Below, in pieces: positions 22,815 to 36,272 of a DNA stretch of 64,000 nucleotides. Position 1 is the first letter of the stretch, and every line of letters begins with the position of its first letter. Below the pieces are notes generated by a model that was given only the letters and a program-made list of their open reading frames with translations, was not told the DNA's origin and made no database searches. The stretch covers positions 2,959,987 to 3,023,986 of the forward strand of contig JAGGNK010006448.1 in the NCBI GenBank assembly GCA_017590115.1, given 5' to 3'. Origin of the DNA: Montifringilla adamsi (lineage: Eukaryota > Chordata > Aves > Passeriformes > Passeridae). The translations under genes and the position numbers were made by a program.

Positions 22815-23714
22815 CATGTTTCAACACTTAGAATAGGTAGAAAGTAGCCTTCATCTGCCAGCTTTTCAAAACAAGACTGGGCAAATAACAGCCAGTGCAA
22901 ATAAATGCTGGACAAGTTCTGCTGTCCCAGTTCCTCTGGCATTGGAGTATTAACTTTCTTCATTCTGCCAGTATGGGATTGGCCCTGTGTGTTGCATTGG
23001 ACAGAATTTGATGTGTTTACCTAGTTACCTTCTGACTGGAATAGCACTCTCCTGTGCATTTTCTTCACTGGTGGTTCTGGCCAAGAGGTTGGACACACTA
23101 TGTACAGTGGCTATTGGTTTTATCTTCTCCACACTCACATTCCAGCACTGAAGTCAGGTTTTTGTATTCCTGACAAATTAAATGGGAAGAAAACTGATTT
23201 TCAGCCTCTATCAACCTTTTCCTGTAATGTCAGTAATTGATGGCAGTGTTTCACTTGCCAAGCAGCAAGCCTTGGGCTTGTTGCAGCCATGCTGGAGAGG
23301 GAAATGTGGCAGTCTCCTCACTTTCCTACACACTGTCAGGCTGGCTCAATGATTATTTACTGCCAGTCATGTTGCTGGCAGAAGAAGTGATGTCTCTTTG
23401 GCAGCTAACCCAGAAGTGACTTGATACTTATCACTTGTTTCCTTCTGCCCTGCTTCAGCAGCACTTTACGGATACAGACCGGGGTCAGGTCTCTTTTGTG
23501 GTCACTGTGCTGAGGGGAACTCTTCCCCATTGGCGTTACAATTTAGTCAAGTTGTAGGTTTTGTAAAACACTGGCTTTAAATGCAAAGAATTTTTGGATT
23601 TTCCTGATTTCCACTGGCTGTGTGGTCTTCCACCAGGCAAAGGAAGTTGTTTTCAGCAAAATCCACTTCTGTCGGAGACTTCCAGGGAGCGCTTAGAGTA
23701 ATTTAGAGTAAAGG
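22815..23714. other. Intergenic, no gene seen
   Basis: About 0.9 kb without recognisable coding or repeat sequence. Confidence 0.5.
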
Positions 23715-23972
23715 AAGTACAAACATAGACCTGTTTAAACTGAAAGTGGATAGATTTAGATAGGAGATGTTCTTTGTTGTGAGGGCAGTGATGCACTGGA
23801 ACAGGTTGCCCAGAGAAGTTGTGAATGCCCCATTCTTGGAAGTGTTTAAGGCCAGACTGGATGAGCCCCTGAGCAGTCTGATCCAGTGGATGGCATCCCT
23901 GCCCATGGCAAGGGGGTTGGAGCCAAATAGTTCTTAAAATCCCTTCCAATCCAGACCATTTCATGATTCTCT
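23715..23972 (+). mobile_element. CR1 LINE, 3' end fragment
   Basis: Typical CR1 3' end read on the + strand: GTGAGGGCAGTGATGCACTG, GGAACAGGTTGCCCAGAGAA, a segment around CTTGGAAGTGTTTAAGGCCA, CCCATGGCAAGGGGGTTGGA, CCCTTCCAATCCAGACC, and finally one degenerate ATTCT-type terminal unit. CR1 is the dominant LINE of birds and other sauropsids; most copies are 5'-truncated as here. A minus-strand open frame over it is incidental. Confidence 0.88.
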
Positions 23973-24348
23973 GGACTGCTTAGCAGGAGAGCTGTTCATC
24001 CCTTGTAGCCAAGGGATTAACAGCTCTTGCTTTCCAAGAAGAGTAGAATTATGGGAAACTGTATGAAGGATTACTTTCTGGTTTTAGGTGGTACCGTGGT
24101 TAGTGTGTTGGTTTATGTGAGAGTGTGGTGTGATAGTATATGCTGACTGCAGGAATTTGAATAGCACAGATCACAGCAGGAAGGGGCTGGACCCATAGTA
24201 GTGAAAGGCAGCTTTCAATGTCACTGGTTGCAGTCATTAAAATAATATTTTCCTAATCAAACCTTGAGCTGTGCTTTTGGTCATTAAGGAAAATAAGAGA
24301 CAATGATACAATGCAAATTAATGTTTTTGTGCTTTCTGACAGATAAAT
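23973..24348. other. Intergenic, no gene seen
   Basis: Short stretch between the CR1 fragment and an LTR remnant; nothing recognisable. Confidence 0.5.
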
Positions 24349-24640
24349 TGTCCTGGTTCTTGCCAGGACAAAGTTAACTTTTGCAATAGCTAGGACAGGG
24401 CATGGCTGGGACCTGGATGTTATTTGATACCACCTCATCTCCTTACTTCAGGTAGGGGAAAGGCAGTTTCTTCAAGGGAGAAAGGGTTCCTTCAAGCAGG
24501 GAAAAAATGGCAGAGAGACGTTCAGTGTAGTTTATTGTTGGGGGCTTTCTGTGTAAATAGTTTATTTTTCCTATAACTTGAGAAATCAAGAAATTGCTAG
24601 AAATGGAAAGACAGGAAATGAAACATAAAGACATTAAATG
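24349..24640 (+). mobile_element. Degraded ERV LTR, 5' part (ERVL-like)
   Basis: Starts TGTCCTGGTTCTTGCCAGGA and continues CAAAGTTAACTTTTGCAATA, GCTAGGACAGGGCATGGCTG, the usual opening of a large avian ERVL-type LTR family. Further on, GGGGGCTTTCTGTGTAAATA followed by TTTATTTTTCCTATAA resembles the later part of the same LTRs. The 3' boundary is unclear and no internal retroviral genes follow. Family recalled from memory; orientation +. Confidence 0.5.
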
Positions 24641-24784
24641 AAAATTTAAAACAAAAAAAAATATAAAATTTAGTGAAAGATTTGGCTCAATTCAGTGCAC
24701 TTCCTTTCCCTTCCATTCCATTTCCTTGGGTTCATTTAATTTCACAATTACATGGATTTTCTCACTAAGCTTTGACCAAGCTTG

Positions 24785-25385
24785 ACGCTGTGGCTGTGGT
24801 TCCCTTCCCTATGCATGCCCCTAATGTGAAAGATGTTGTGGCTTTGCCATGATCCTTTTGGCATGCATATTCCAGCCACAATGTGCCTGAAGCTCTAGGC
24901 TCTCTTGCTGTCTCCAACCTAACTGGAACCTGAATGGCATCTTGTCACTGGGGCTGATGAGCCCAGAGCCCAGAGCCCATAGCCCATGACTGATCCAAAT
25001 TTGAAAGATGTAGAAACAGCAATGTTGTGGCCCTGTCAGAACGGCCTTGGCATGCCTGTTCCAGCCCCAGTGTTCCTGGAGCTGTAGGCTCTTTCATTCA
25101 CTCAACCCCAAGCCTGGCCATAACCCTAATCCTAGCTCAGCCCTGACTCCAGTGGCAGCTTGGCACTGTGGCAGAGATCCTCCTTGCTGTAGGTGGCACA
25201 GCTTAAAAAGTGTTGAGTTGGCAATGTTGGCACCCTGCCCTGATGCCCTTTTCAGTGCCAGTGTCCCAGGAGCTGTAGGCTCTGCAGCTCTCTGAACCCT
25301 AAGCAGAACCCTCAGGGCAGCTTGTGGCTGCTGCTGAGATCCCCATCACCGTGATTGGCCTGGATTCAATAAGTGTAGATTTTCT
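24785..25385. repeat. Tandem array, about 190-bp unit, three diverged copies
   Basis: The same block recurs about every 190 bp. Anchors: AGCTCTAGGCTCT at 24891, AGCTGTAGGCTCT at 25080 and AGCTGTAGGCTCT at 25271 (spacings 189 and 191). Each is preceded by GGCATGC or a diverged form and CCAGcCaCAgTGt.CcTGgAGC-type sequence, and followed by CTC/AACCc/CTAA..ggAaCC-like sequence and GGCAgCTTGg.aCTg. Copies are well diverged, so the array is old. It is more GC-rich than its surroundings. A weak fourth partial copy may precede 24825. Family unknown to me. Confidence 0.75.
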
Positions 25386-28300
25386 CCCAAGTTTTTTTTA
25401 TTTAAGCTCTCTGTTTGGCTTTGCATTCCTTGTGGCATTTGAGGCAATGCCTCAGGCTTTGCAGACATGTAGAATGATTAAAGAGTTAGAAATGCCTTTT
25501 AATTAATTTTTAATATTTTTTAGTTTATAGGAGGAAGGGGAGAATAAACAGAGAAATGCAGTACTAAAAAGGTGAAATCCTCATTCTCCTCTCAGTTAGC
25601 TTCAGCTGTTGTTATGTTTTAGAATTTCAATTGCTTCAGCCTTTCTAGTTCTGTTAAGAACTGGCTTTGATACTCAGCTTTTTTCTTATATGAGTTCTTC
25701 CAAACTTAAAGTAGTCTTTCCCCTCTGTGTCCTGGTCTGATCTGAAACTCAGAACTTGTGGCTAAGAAATTCCAGCCCAGAGTGGCTCACAGAGTGTACT
25801 GACCACTTATGGAAATAGTTAACATTAAAATAATTTTACAAGACTGCATTGATTAGCACAAACTGATACCTTTTTTTTGGCATAGCGTCACCTCTTCTTT
25901 GCCTCTTCTTCACCTTCAAATATCTTGTCAGACAACATGAGTCTCCCCTGTTCAGGTTAAATTCATTAAAACCATTTAGTGAAAGGTCATGTTCTTTTCG
26001 ACAAATGCCATTTAAATATATTTACTGAATGATCTTAAAGGTTGCTCTTTAAAACTGCAATACTTAATCACTATTTTATGCTGAGAAATGGTAGTGGAGT
26101 CAATTAACAGCTCAGTGTTATATTCAGTTAAGCGAACATACCAGTTTCTCTTTTATTTGCTACCTGTCTAATTGGAGTTTTGTTTTCCTTTTAGATTGAA
26201 TTCATGTAATTATCAATTGTATTTTCCTTGTGTACATTTAGAATACTAATGAAGGGAAGGGGAGCAAATGAAGTCTTCAAAATTACATTCAAAATGCAAG
26301 TTGTACCTCTTATGTGATTGCTATGATATACATAGATGCCATGTGAGGCTGTCAAACTGTCACATCATTTTTGTTAATAATTCAAAATGCTCTGTGCATG
26401 TCTTAATATGATTAGTTTTTCTGAGGGGTGAGTAAATGGGGAGTTACTCTTTAGCAGGACCAGAATTAACTTCTTCCTTTTCTTGATGGTTTCTGAGGCA
26501 CATTAGTTTGGCTACAGCTACTGGCATGGGTAGGGTCTGCTGGTCCTTTTAAAGGCATTTGTGTATTTTGCAGGTCTGAGGTTTATCTGCTGTCATCACG
26601 CACAGAATTGACTGGATTGCCGCTCTTGGAACTGGGACAGAGCCCTTCCCAGGCAGGATACCTGGGGTTTTGCCCACATGTGGGATCCACTGGAAGAAAC
26701 AGGGAACTTTACAAGGCATATTCCATGTCCTCAGCTGGGTTAAGGACTGTGGAAATTCTCTTGGCCTTTTCTCTTATATTTCTATGACATATTATATAAA
26801 TTCAGCTACTGACTGAATTTGGGTGTTAGATACCTATGCAAGAGCTCTTTTTCACTTCATTTCACTTTTTCTATCTAGTTGAGACCTACTTTGTGTAGTC
26901 AGTTTTGTCACAGCTGCCCCTCCCTGTGGCAGTTTGCTGTCCTCTCTGTATTGCAGTTGACTTGAGTTTTCTGTGACCACTCAGTCATATTTGCTCTTCA
27001 TCACTTGAGGCCACCTGGATACCCCTCCAAAATATGTAAAATTGTGCTCAGGTTTAATCTACTCTGTTTTCCAGGTCATTAAATATCTTACACCACCAAA
27101 ACAGTCTGAAAAGGAAATTCTGTGACATCCATGAGTAGCCTCTTATTAGTTCTTCCAGTCTTTCAGTTCATTGCACAGAAAGCCAATATGGATTATTTTT
27201 TCAGATATGATGGTAAGATGCAGAATTTAGATTTTTACTAAGGCACTGTATGAAGCATATATTCCCTCTGCCTGCTTTCTAATGGCCACTTCTATCTCTG
27301 TGTACATCAGATTTATTGTTTTCTTTTCAAAATGTAGTTAAGTGGCAAATTACATTGAGCTACAAGCCAGTGAAGTCTATATGTGTGCATAAATATACTC
27401 TTTAATATTTTTCCTGTGCCATATTAATGAAATGGGTCAAATAATCTGCTTGCTTCCTGCCATATTTAAAAGTGGAGGGCAGTGACTGTTTCTTAACTTT
27501 AGGGAATTATCCTAATAATTCAAGTTTAATTATTTGCTTTATTAGAGATAATTGACAATGAACATATATTAAAAATAAGAATACCTGTTCTTATATTTTA
27601 CAGTTTGCTTATTAAACTGGGCAGTTAAAATAATGAAGACTTTTTTTAGTCAGTCTGTGAGATTAATTCTTCAAGTATTTTGTCATTGAAACAATTGAAA
27701 TGTTGTTTCCTAAAATATTTACACTTGCCAAATTGTTGCATACATATCACAAGGAGGGAAACCGGGAGCTCAGTATTAAAAACAGGAAAGGTTTCCTGTT
27801 CCCTGTCGTCCCACATTAAAAGGCAGCAGCTTCTACTTAAAATGAACCTACTTTTTGTTTTCTTCATGCACAATTAGAGGATCTACTATAAAAACTGATG
27901 GATGTGGATTTGTCAGAAAGGATCTGGTCTTTCATTAATTTCAACACAGAGAGATTTTGGAAGGAAACTCTTAATTTTCCAAAAGCTTCTTTTTCTTTAA
28001 GAGTTTGATTTAAAACAGGAAATCAGCCCAAATGCTGCTGTTTTATGCTATTTTATGAGTAGCATATTAAGGATCTATGAGCTTTTTGTCAAATTTTGCA
28101 ATTTTATGTATGAGTCCCTGCATTTCAGTTTTTAACTTGCATATTATTTGATGATGCATCTGATGTTCACTGAGATTCCTTGTATTTCTTTGAAAGTAGC
28201 TGACCTACTCTTCCCTCTTCATCCTGACAGCTGTTGTAAAAACAACTGTATTGGGCAATAGGATGCTTTTTAAAATTCTGCTGGTTGACTTTCAGGCAAA

Positions 28301-28536
28301 GTAAACATTTGTGCCACCCAAGTTTATCATAAAGCATCTCACTAAGTCTTGTGGAGGAGTTGCACCTGTGGAAAGAACAGAGGATTTCTTTACAATGTGT
28401 AACCACCGTGCAGATAACATATGAATTTGTGCTCTCAGATGTTTCCAGGGTTTCTTTTATCCTGCAGCTGTACTTAAGAAAAGATAACAATCATGCTTAG
28501 GTATGGACTTCTCCTGTAAATAGGAATAGTTCACCC
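25386..28536. other. Intergenic, no gene or repeat recognised
   Basis: About 3.1 kb of AT-rich, unique-looking sequence. Short open frames only, such as 65 and 75 codons overlapping on opposite strands at 27646-27877. No promoter or mobile element is visible. Confidence 0.5.
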
Positions 28537-28746
28537 GTGTCAAAAACTTCTTTGCTGTGAGGGTGACAGAGAAAGGGAAGAGATGGCCCAGAGAAATTGT
28601 GGAGTCTCCTTCTGTGGAAATATTCAGAAGGAACCTGGACACAACCCTGAGTAAGGTAGTCTGCTGGTCACTCCTTAAACAGGGAGGTTGGGCTAGGCTG
28701 GTTGGATCTTCACTGGTCCTTTCCAATCTTATCTATTCTGTGATTC
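28537..28746 (+). mobile_element. CR1 LINE, 3' end fragment
   Basis: Reads AACTTCTTTGCTGTGAGGGT, then CCAGAGAAATTGTGGAGTCT, a diverged form of the CR1 block that leads to CAACCTGG, GGGAGGTTGGGCTAGGCTGG, CACTGGTCCTTTCCAATCTT and ends ATTCTGTGATTCC, which is the CR1 terminal 8-bp repeat. 5'-truncated, + orientation. Confidence 0.85.
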
Positions 28747-31700
28747 CCTGAGCTATCTGAAGGGCTTTTCTGAAAATACCCAGTGCTTAAATGGCTCAAT
28801 ATTGCTCTGTGGAATAGTAGAGGCTAAACCCACATGGCAGTCTTTTGAAGGAGAAATGCATGACTCCAGTGAAATATTTAGAGAGTAAAGAAAGAATGCT
28901 ATAAAGTGTCTCTAGCCTAAATCCCCAGGTCAGCCTCTTTGCTGGCAGAAATCTGACAGCTGTTTGGAAAGTCTGTTGCTGAAGACACTCCAGCAATCAG
29001 ATATCAGTGGGTTGCAGCTGTTGTGCACAGGTTCAGGTGTGTTGTGCTGAATGGACACTTAGGAAATGGGAGTCATAGAGTTCTTATGGGTGTAGGAAAC
29101 CTCTCAGAGGGACCATAATGCAGAAAGCTGTAATTTTTTCATTACCAAAAAAGAAGAAGAAAAAAGAAGCTGCTAGTTTGTTTGCTGCCATCTGCCTTTT
29201 TTTGACTAATCTGTCCACTAAACACAACTGCATTTTCCCAGCATTTTTCCACCTGCAGTGCAGGCCCACATGCATCTTTGCTGTGCAAATCCAGACATTT
29301 CTGGGTACAATACTACCGCCAACATCCTCTTGAAAAAGGTGGTTAACTGTGACAAAGAAAAGCTCTGCAAGCTTACAGTCATTTAGTTAATCTAAGCTCT
29401 GTCCTATGCCCTTGGTGCTGCCTCTTCATATAAAGGTGGGTGGCAGCAATAACTTGAAGAAGCATATCCTCTCATGACTGATATCCCCCCAAACAGTTCT
29501 CTGCTCACAAAGCCATTATCTTATTAGTAAGTAAACCACATCTTAGCTGATCACTCTCTTGATATGGTTTTGTAGTTTGTTGTGCAGAGTGATCCCAGAG
29601 TTTGATAATTCATTTATTTTTTCTTTTCTATTTAAAGGTATTATCTAAAGCTTATTGCCATATAACTATATGTAGATTTTGTAAATAACAAGATAATGAT
29701 CACCACAAAAAAAAATAAAATAGGGTGTGAAAATACATCACAGGATAGCCACAATAAAAAACATATTTTCTGTGGGAAAGAGTAGGGAAAACATGTTTGT
29801 AACTGCAAAAATTTTTTGTTGCTTATTTTGTTTTAGAAAAGTCTTGTTTTAGCTTTACCTCAAACCTGACACTTTATGACATGTTCATAAAAAGGAGTGC
29901 AGTTAAAGAGATGGTGAAACTTTCATTTATGTTGTTCAAAATCTGTGAAAAGAGTTTCCCTCTTTTCCTGTGTAAGGCAAAAAGAAAGGGAAAGAAAAAA
30001 AAATCAAAAGAGTTTACATAAGGGTCATAATTGATGCTTGTGCTGAAAATGTGTGCAATTCTGTCTAAAAAGTTGGGCTGCTCATGGCATTTGTTTAGGG
30101 ATCTCTAACTCCCATGGTGAAAAGCATCTACCTTATCCTGATCTTCCTCCATTTCCATGTCATTTGGTCAGTGTCTCTTTGCTGCCCCCACTTCTGTCTA
30201 GGTGTTAAGGACTGTGACATGCAAAGGTCCTTTTTGGCATTACTGAGGAAAGGTGTGCATGTGTGGGTGATAACAGGAGAGACAGCTTAAAGTCAGACCC
30301 AGGCTCAGTGGTGTAGTCTTGAGAAAAACCTAGACAGAATTCCTCTGGGTGAAAAAAGAGGGCTGCATCTGTAAGTAGAGAAATGCCACGATTTTTTTCA
30401 GTCTGAAAAAAACCCAATCAAACAAACAAAGAGAAAACCAAAACCACAAAAGCAACAGAAAAGTACTAATTTTTTTTAAACAAATTTCCATAGGACTTTC
30501 AGTGAAGCTTTAGACAGGAGCATTTTGGGTCTACACTGATGGTCAAAAAATGTGGAGAGACAAATGCTGGAAGGGTTTGTCTCAGAGGTGGATAGTAGGG
30601 AACCCACAGAGTCCTACCAATTCCTGAATTTTCTGTATCCAACACAAGAACTGTGATCACAGGACCACTGAATATTCATGGTAGTTGCTGGGTCTTGCAA
30701 ATTTTTAGAGGTCATGGCACTATTCTCCCTTAGAAAGGAACAACTGCTGAGAAAACAAACTTTCCTGTAATTGAGAATTGTTGTCTGATGAGCCAGGCTG
30801 CTGCTTACTGCTGTCTGACTCCTGTTGTATCCAGGGAAACTGCCTTTTCTCTTCTTTGCTAATGCATAGCAAGGCAGTATATGATACTGGATGTTGACAC
30901 TAATTTCTCCTTAGTGACTGTCACACCACTTTAAATTTTACCTCCCAGATACAAGAGGACTATTTCCCTCTCTTTCTCTTTCTTTGTGTATTTTACTGTT
31001 TGCTTTCTGATTTTTATGTATTTTTCTTCTTGAATCCATGCATGGGTATGGTAGATGTATGGTCCTTGCCTTTTCCTATGGAAAAATCCAGAAAATCCTG
31101 GATGAGTTATGAGTATTTACCTTTTCTGGGCAATGCTTAGCAGGCAAAACCAAGCAAACAGCATTTATGTTGACACTATTTATTTTGACATGGCTCTTAC
31201 TCTTTCTCTGTGACATCAGTGCAGCATCAAACATAATTTTTGCTTCAGAATATGTTCAAAATAAATATTTTTTTTTCTGGGGGAATTGTTCTACTTTCAA
31301 TTCACACAATCTCTAGAATCAGTGAGTTGCTCCCCACTGACTTGTGAAACACCTTTGAAATCTGTTTTTTAATGCTTTCCTGTGAGTAACAGGTTTCTGT
31401 GACTGCACTGTTTCTGTCTGTCAGGCTTTTGTTGGTCAACATCTGCTTAACATGGCAGAGATGTGGAAATCTCAAAACAGACACTTTCCTGGGGATTCCA
31501 TGAAAATGCCAAATGGGTGAAAAGGGCCCAAATCAGTGCCTGAGCTGAAGACTTTAGATAACTGAGACGGATCCAGGCTCAGCTGCCACGTTCCTTGACT
31601 GACCTGTTAACTGTGTGGATCTCAGCCACCTGGGTCTCTCTACAGAGATGTTGCAGGGCTGGTGGGTGCATGGAGGTGTGACACTGGAGAGGTTTTAGGG

Positions 31701-34617
31701 GCAGAAGGGCAGCCAGCAGTGGGACCCTTCTGCTGCTTATGGAAACAGTCATTTTTGAACAGACATGGAAATAGCTTTGCAGTGTATTGGAAAGTCTTGT
31801 CACATTGTTAATGCTTTGCTGCCCATTTGTTCAGGATTCCCCCCCCCCAGTTGTTGTTTAAACCTGCAAACATTGTTTCTCCATTCTTCACCTTAAACAG
31901 TCTTGAAACCTGATGGGATAATGTGGAAACAAACTTCTTTCCAATAACCTGGGAAGGCGTGTCTGGAAAGTGTCAGTGACTATAGCTGGCTAGTGTCACA
32001 GCACAGCTGATATCAAGCAGAGAGGATAGCAACTGTATTTAATCATGGATGTGAATTTAGACAGCTGTTCCAAATTTTGAGGTGACATTAACCTGTGTTA
32101 AAAGTACCTATATATACATATATGTGTAAAATGTATGTTAACAAAGGGGACACACGACCTATATCAACATGGTCCAAAAGCAGGGGAAAAAAACAAAGGA
32201 AGATATATATGGGGGTTTTCTTAATGCCTGTAAATACTTTTTCTTATCTTCCTCACTAAAGTAACAAGTAGGTGACTGTCATAAATACTGGAATCAACAG
32301 TTGGGGCCCCAATTCTGTTATTGCAATATATATATCTTATACTGCTTGAACCAGTCCTGGGAATCTGGGGCACCTACATGGACCTTATAGATGTGAGGTG
32401 ACTGACTTGAGACAACGAGATTGCATCCCTACATCTGCTTGCTGAGCTGCTCTTCTGCTCCCCTTGGCTACACTGATTAGATTTCCACTAATGACAAGTG
32501 TGGCCACTTCTGCAGGTATCTACACCGGAATGTCTGAATCTGGAGCTGATTCCTACTTTCAAATCCCATTTCTGCCATATGCTTCTGCTGTTGCTGTGTG
32601 TACCCATTCTCTGACATTAGCTCACTCATTTCCATCTCATTTTTCTTACAACCATGGGATTTGCTTCCTGCTTTGTTATCCTGGACGTTGTCTACATAAC
32701 ATAGCTGCCTTAAGCCATTTCAGCTAAGATTAAAAAGTTATGCTATAGCTAACTGTCAGAATGAGGAGAATGAGCTTTTAATGGCAAGCATTAAAAACTC
32801 CCCAAAGAATATACAAGGTTTACTTGTGGGGAAGTACTAAAGTATCAATGCTGGCTATGGCATTAAAAAAATTTCTACTGTCTTTTCTTACTCAAGAAGA
32901 ATGAAATTGAGACATGGGCAGCACTTAAACCTGCTCTTTGTGTACATGCTATGAAATCCTGTCACCAGCAAAGTCAATGGGCACCATACCACTAATTTTT
33001 AAGAAAACATGACAGCACCCTACTGCCATGGCCTTTATGTATCATGTACTTCCTAGGAGGCTTTGTGTTTTCTAATTCTTCAAAAGGCACTTCTGGCACG
33101 AACTGCTTGTAACAGGGCCACCAGCAAGGCAAAGAGGTGCCTTACCAAGAAATCAAAGTACAGGGAAACTCCCAGCTTCTGGAACCAGCTACAATCAGCA
33201 AAAGCCAGTGGCAATCTTCAGAAGGTTTAGCAGGTGAGACATTTAAGAGGCACATGTAAAGATCGATTTGTTCAGTATTTTCACCCTTTTCTTTTTATCT
33301 CTGACACTTTTCTCTCTTGTACTGGGTGAAGGGAAAGAATAACTGGCACATCTCTGTATGGGTAACGCAGGGAGATAGATGTTCATTAGTAAAATTGTCA
33401 GAGTGACTCTTGGAAAATTACTAAAGTCTGGGTGCCTCCATGCTTTTTTGTTTGTTTTTTTGTTTGTTTTACATTGTTGCTTGGTGGGTGAGATACTTAA
33501 ATAGTTGGCTTTACAATCCAATTGGCTTTACAATATGTTACTTTCAGAGAAAAGCCCTTTTAAGCAAGCTAGAAAAAGGTCAAGGAGCTTAATATCACTA
33601 GTTGCTTTTGAAAACACAGACCTTTACCCTTTAGAAAAAATGTCTGAGAACAACTTGTAGGAATGGAGACCAGTGGTCCTGACATGTGAGGAACCAAGTG
33701 CTTCCATCCCTTTTGTACCCAGTGTGACCAGTTAGAAAGCAAAGGCAAGAAGGGACGTGGTGTAGTTTTTTCCCTTTAGCAGCTGCTGTATGAAGCCTGT
33801 CCTCTCTCCACCTCCAAAGGAGAGACAGAGATGCTGGGGAGCCCAGGGTAATCTCAGGGCAGCTGCTCCCTCTGCAGGAAAAAGGCTGGAGGGATCCAGT
33901 CTTCAGGGCTGGGTGAGAAACGGTGCAGAATGCACAGAAACACGAGTGAGTACGGGGGGACACAGCACGATGTGATGAGTGACGATGGCATGGCCAACAG
34001 ATGTTTTACATGCAGGTTGTCCACGCAATTCAGAATTTGCTGGACGTGAGGCCTGAAGCCTCTGTGAACAGCAAGTCTTTCTGGAGGAGCAGCAAGCAGA
34101 GACAGCTGTACTCAAAAAGCTCCCTAATACGGATTATTAAGTGCTGCTCTGCTTAGCCCAACCACACAGGTCCCTGAAGCTGCTGAATGGTATTTCATCT
34201 GTCTGGGAAAGATTTTCTTAGAGCATTTCAAGGGTTGATGATTTGGCTGTTAAGTCAGGGTGATCTGTGTTTTACTGAACTCAGGCATCACATCTAGCTG
34301 TTAATCTCTGAATGTGGCCTCATGCCTTCCACCCCGATCTGCTAAAAATAATTCAGAGTTGGCCCAGTCCAACAATTTTAAATCAGTTGTTGGACATAAG
34401 CATGTTTCTATTTTTATAGAGATTGTCTGGGCAGAAGTTTGTGCTTTTTATAGTCTATGTAAAAATAATTAATGAATGTTTTATGGTCCATTTGATACAA
34501 AAATGATATTTAATATGGAATTTTAATTTTACAGCATGGAACAAAAGTTCAGCATCTCCTCAGTTTTGTTAATAAACATTTTATGAACTTCATGAATGGA
34601 TCTCTAGAGTAGATACT
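28747..34617. other. Intergenic, no gene seen
   Basis: About 5.9 kb. It includes an A/G-rich block at 29146-29168, a run of ten C at 31839-31848, a TTTG run at 33447-33470 and a small CpG-enriched patch at 33921-34045. The open frames are short and unlike known proteins. Confidence 0.5.
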
Positions 34618-34760
34618 TGTCCTGGTTTAGGACAAATTAGGGGAAATCTCCAAAAGGGAGCTCCCTCTAAAAGTTCAAACATATAAATGAGCCAGGTTTT
34701 AAAAAAACCCTAAATACTTGTTTGCCTAATGTACTATTTAAGTAGTACACATACAACCTT
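34618..34760 (+). mobile_element. Probable ERV LTR fragment, 5' end
   Basis: Begins TGTCCTGGTTTAGGACAAAT and continues with AGGGGAAATCTCC and AAAGGGAGCTCCCTCTAAAA, wording that I associate with LTRs frequent in songbird genomes. The rest fades into unrecognised AT-rich sequence and no 3' end was located. Orientation +. Confidence 0.45.
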
Positions 34761-36248
34761 CCATACAAACCAAGATAGAAATGGGTTTTGTCTACAGATT
34801 TGCTTCCAATCTTCTGGTCTTGTCAGATATTGGGAATTTTTCCATATGATTTGCTGAGCAGTAGCTGTTGTTCTAGATTCAGTTCTGTTCTGTATTCTCC
34901 TATTGCTCATGAAAGTAGATGAAATAAATGTTATCATGTTTTCTGGCCTTGACTGTATGAATCACTTAAAAAAAAAATACCCCAAAACACTATACACCAT
35001 TAACCCCAAATGACACATATTAACTCACTGGTGGCTATTCAGGAAAATAAATAATTTTTTTTAAGAAAAAAAAAAAAAAAGGGAGCCATTTAACTGGCTT
35101 ATGTGATCTTAAGCAGGAAGGGATACTGAGAACTGATGTTTGGGATCTTGTGAAGGTATTCCCAACATTTACAGTAAGAACATTTTAGTTACTCAGTTTA
35201 GGGTAAAAGCTGAAATTCTCTGTAGAGCCATGGGAAGAGTTAATTCCAGAGAATAATTTGAACTACTGAGATGACATATACATTTGCCTCCCTCTTTAGA
35301 TGCTTTCCAGATGCTTTTCTTTCTTCACTGATTGAGGAGTCAGGAGTCTCCAGCTCAGCCTTTAAAATTAGATGATATCATGTCAGAAGACATTTCTGAG
35401 GGACAGTGGACAGTTTCGGTCTCACTCTACTCATGATTCACACGGGCAGGCTGCTACTGCTCCTTCTCCCCCTGAAAAAATAAGTACAAGTACAATAAAT
35501 TGTTTAAAAAGCTTTTAAAAGAATATGTATTTACATAATTATGCATACATGGAACTACTTCTGCAGAAATATTAGACGGGAGGGAAAATGAGTACTAGCA
35601 TTTTTGAGGTAATCCACAACATGCAATTCTTTTCATAAACTTTCCAGACTCCAACTTACAATGAATATGGGAAAAATGCCTTTTCTTCTTGCAGAGATTT
35701 CTTTCAATACACACTTGAAGGAGATAAGAACTTAAGAAGCAACTTTTCTGTTGCTGGTTCATTTCCCTCTTGGTGCAGAGCACTGAAGAAGGCCTCAAGC
35801 AATCCCAGCCTTAGCAAAGCCCAGCAGCGGAATGAGTGGCATCACTGCAAGTTACTGCTTTAGTGTTAGGGCACTTGGAAACGGCTGAAAAGCACAAAAG
35901 GATTTGCTCTCTTTGTGAACACGCAGAGGGTACTGCTTACAGTGCTGGGTTGGAGCACTTGTTTCCACTTTTAGTTTTCCACTTCAGAGTACTCATCACC
36001 AGTGTTAAACACAATGATTCCAGTTGCTGCTTTGGCTGTAAAATCCTGCTTATCTCTTTTGTCTCCTTCCCCATCTCTTTCTTGAGATTTCCCCTGTTGT
36101 GGTCTTAGGTACTGAGGTTTGAGACACAGCAAAGGTGCTGAGGTTGCAGACCAGAGGAATCTGTGCACATCACTTTGCACATGTTATGAACCAGGTAATA
36201 GCTAATCTCTTTGGGGTGGGACTGAAGAAATTTCTGCTTTTTAATTGT

Positions 36249-36272
36249 TATTTACAATTAAAATTGTAAATA
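36249..36272. repeat. Perfect inverted repeat, 11-bp arms
   Basis: TATTTACAATT, AA, AATTGTAAATA. AT-rich palindrome with a 2-base centre; likely chance or a cruciform-prone site. Confidence 0.7.

Noticed and set aside
23653..23964. 103-codon minus-strand frame
   Set aside because: It lies across a CR1 3' end on the wrong strand; the CR1 3' UTR is not coding.
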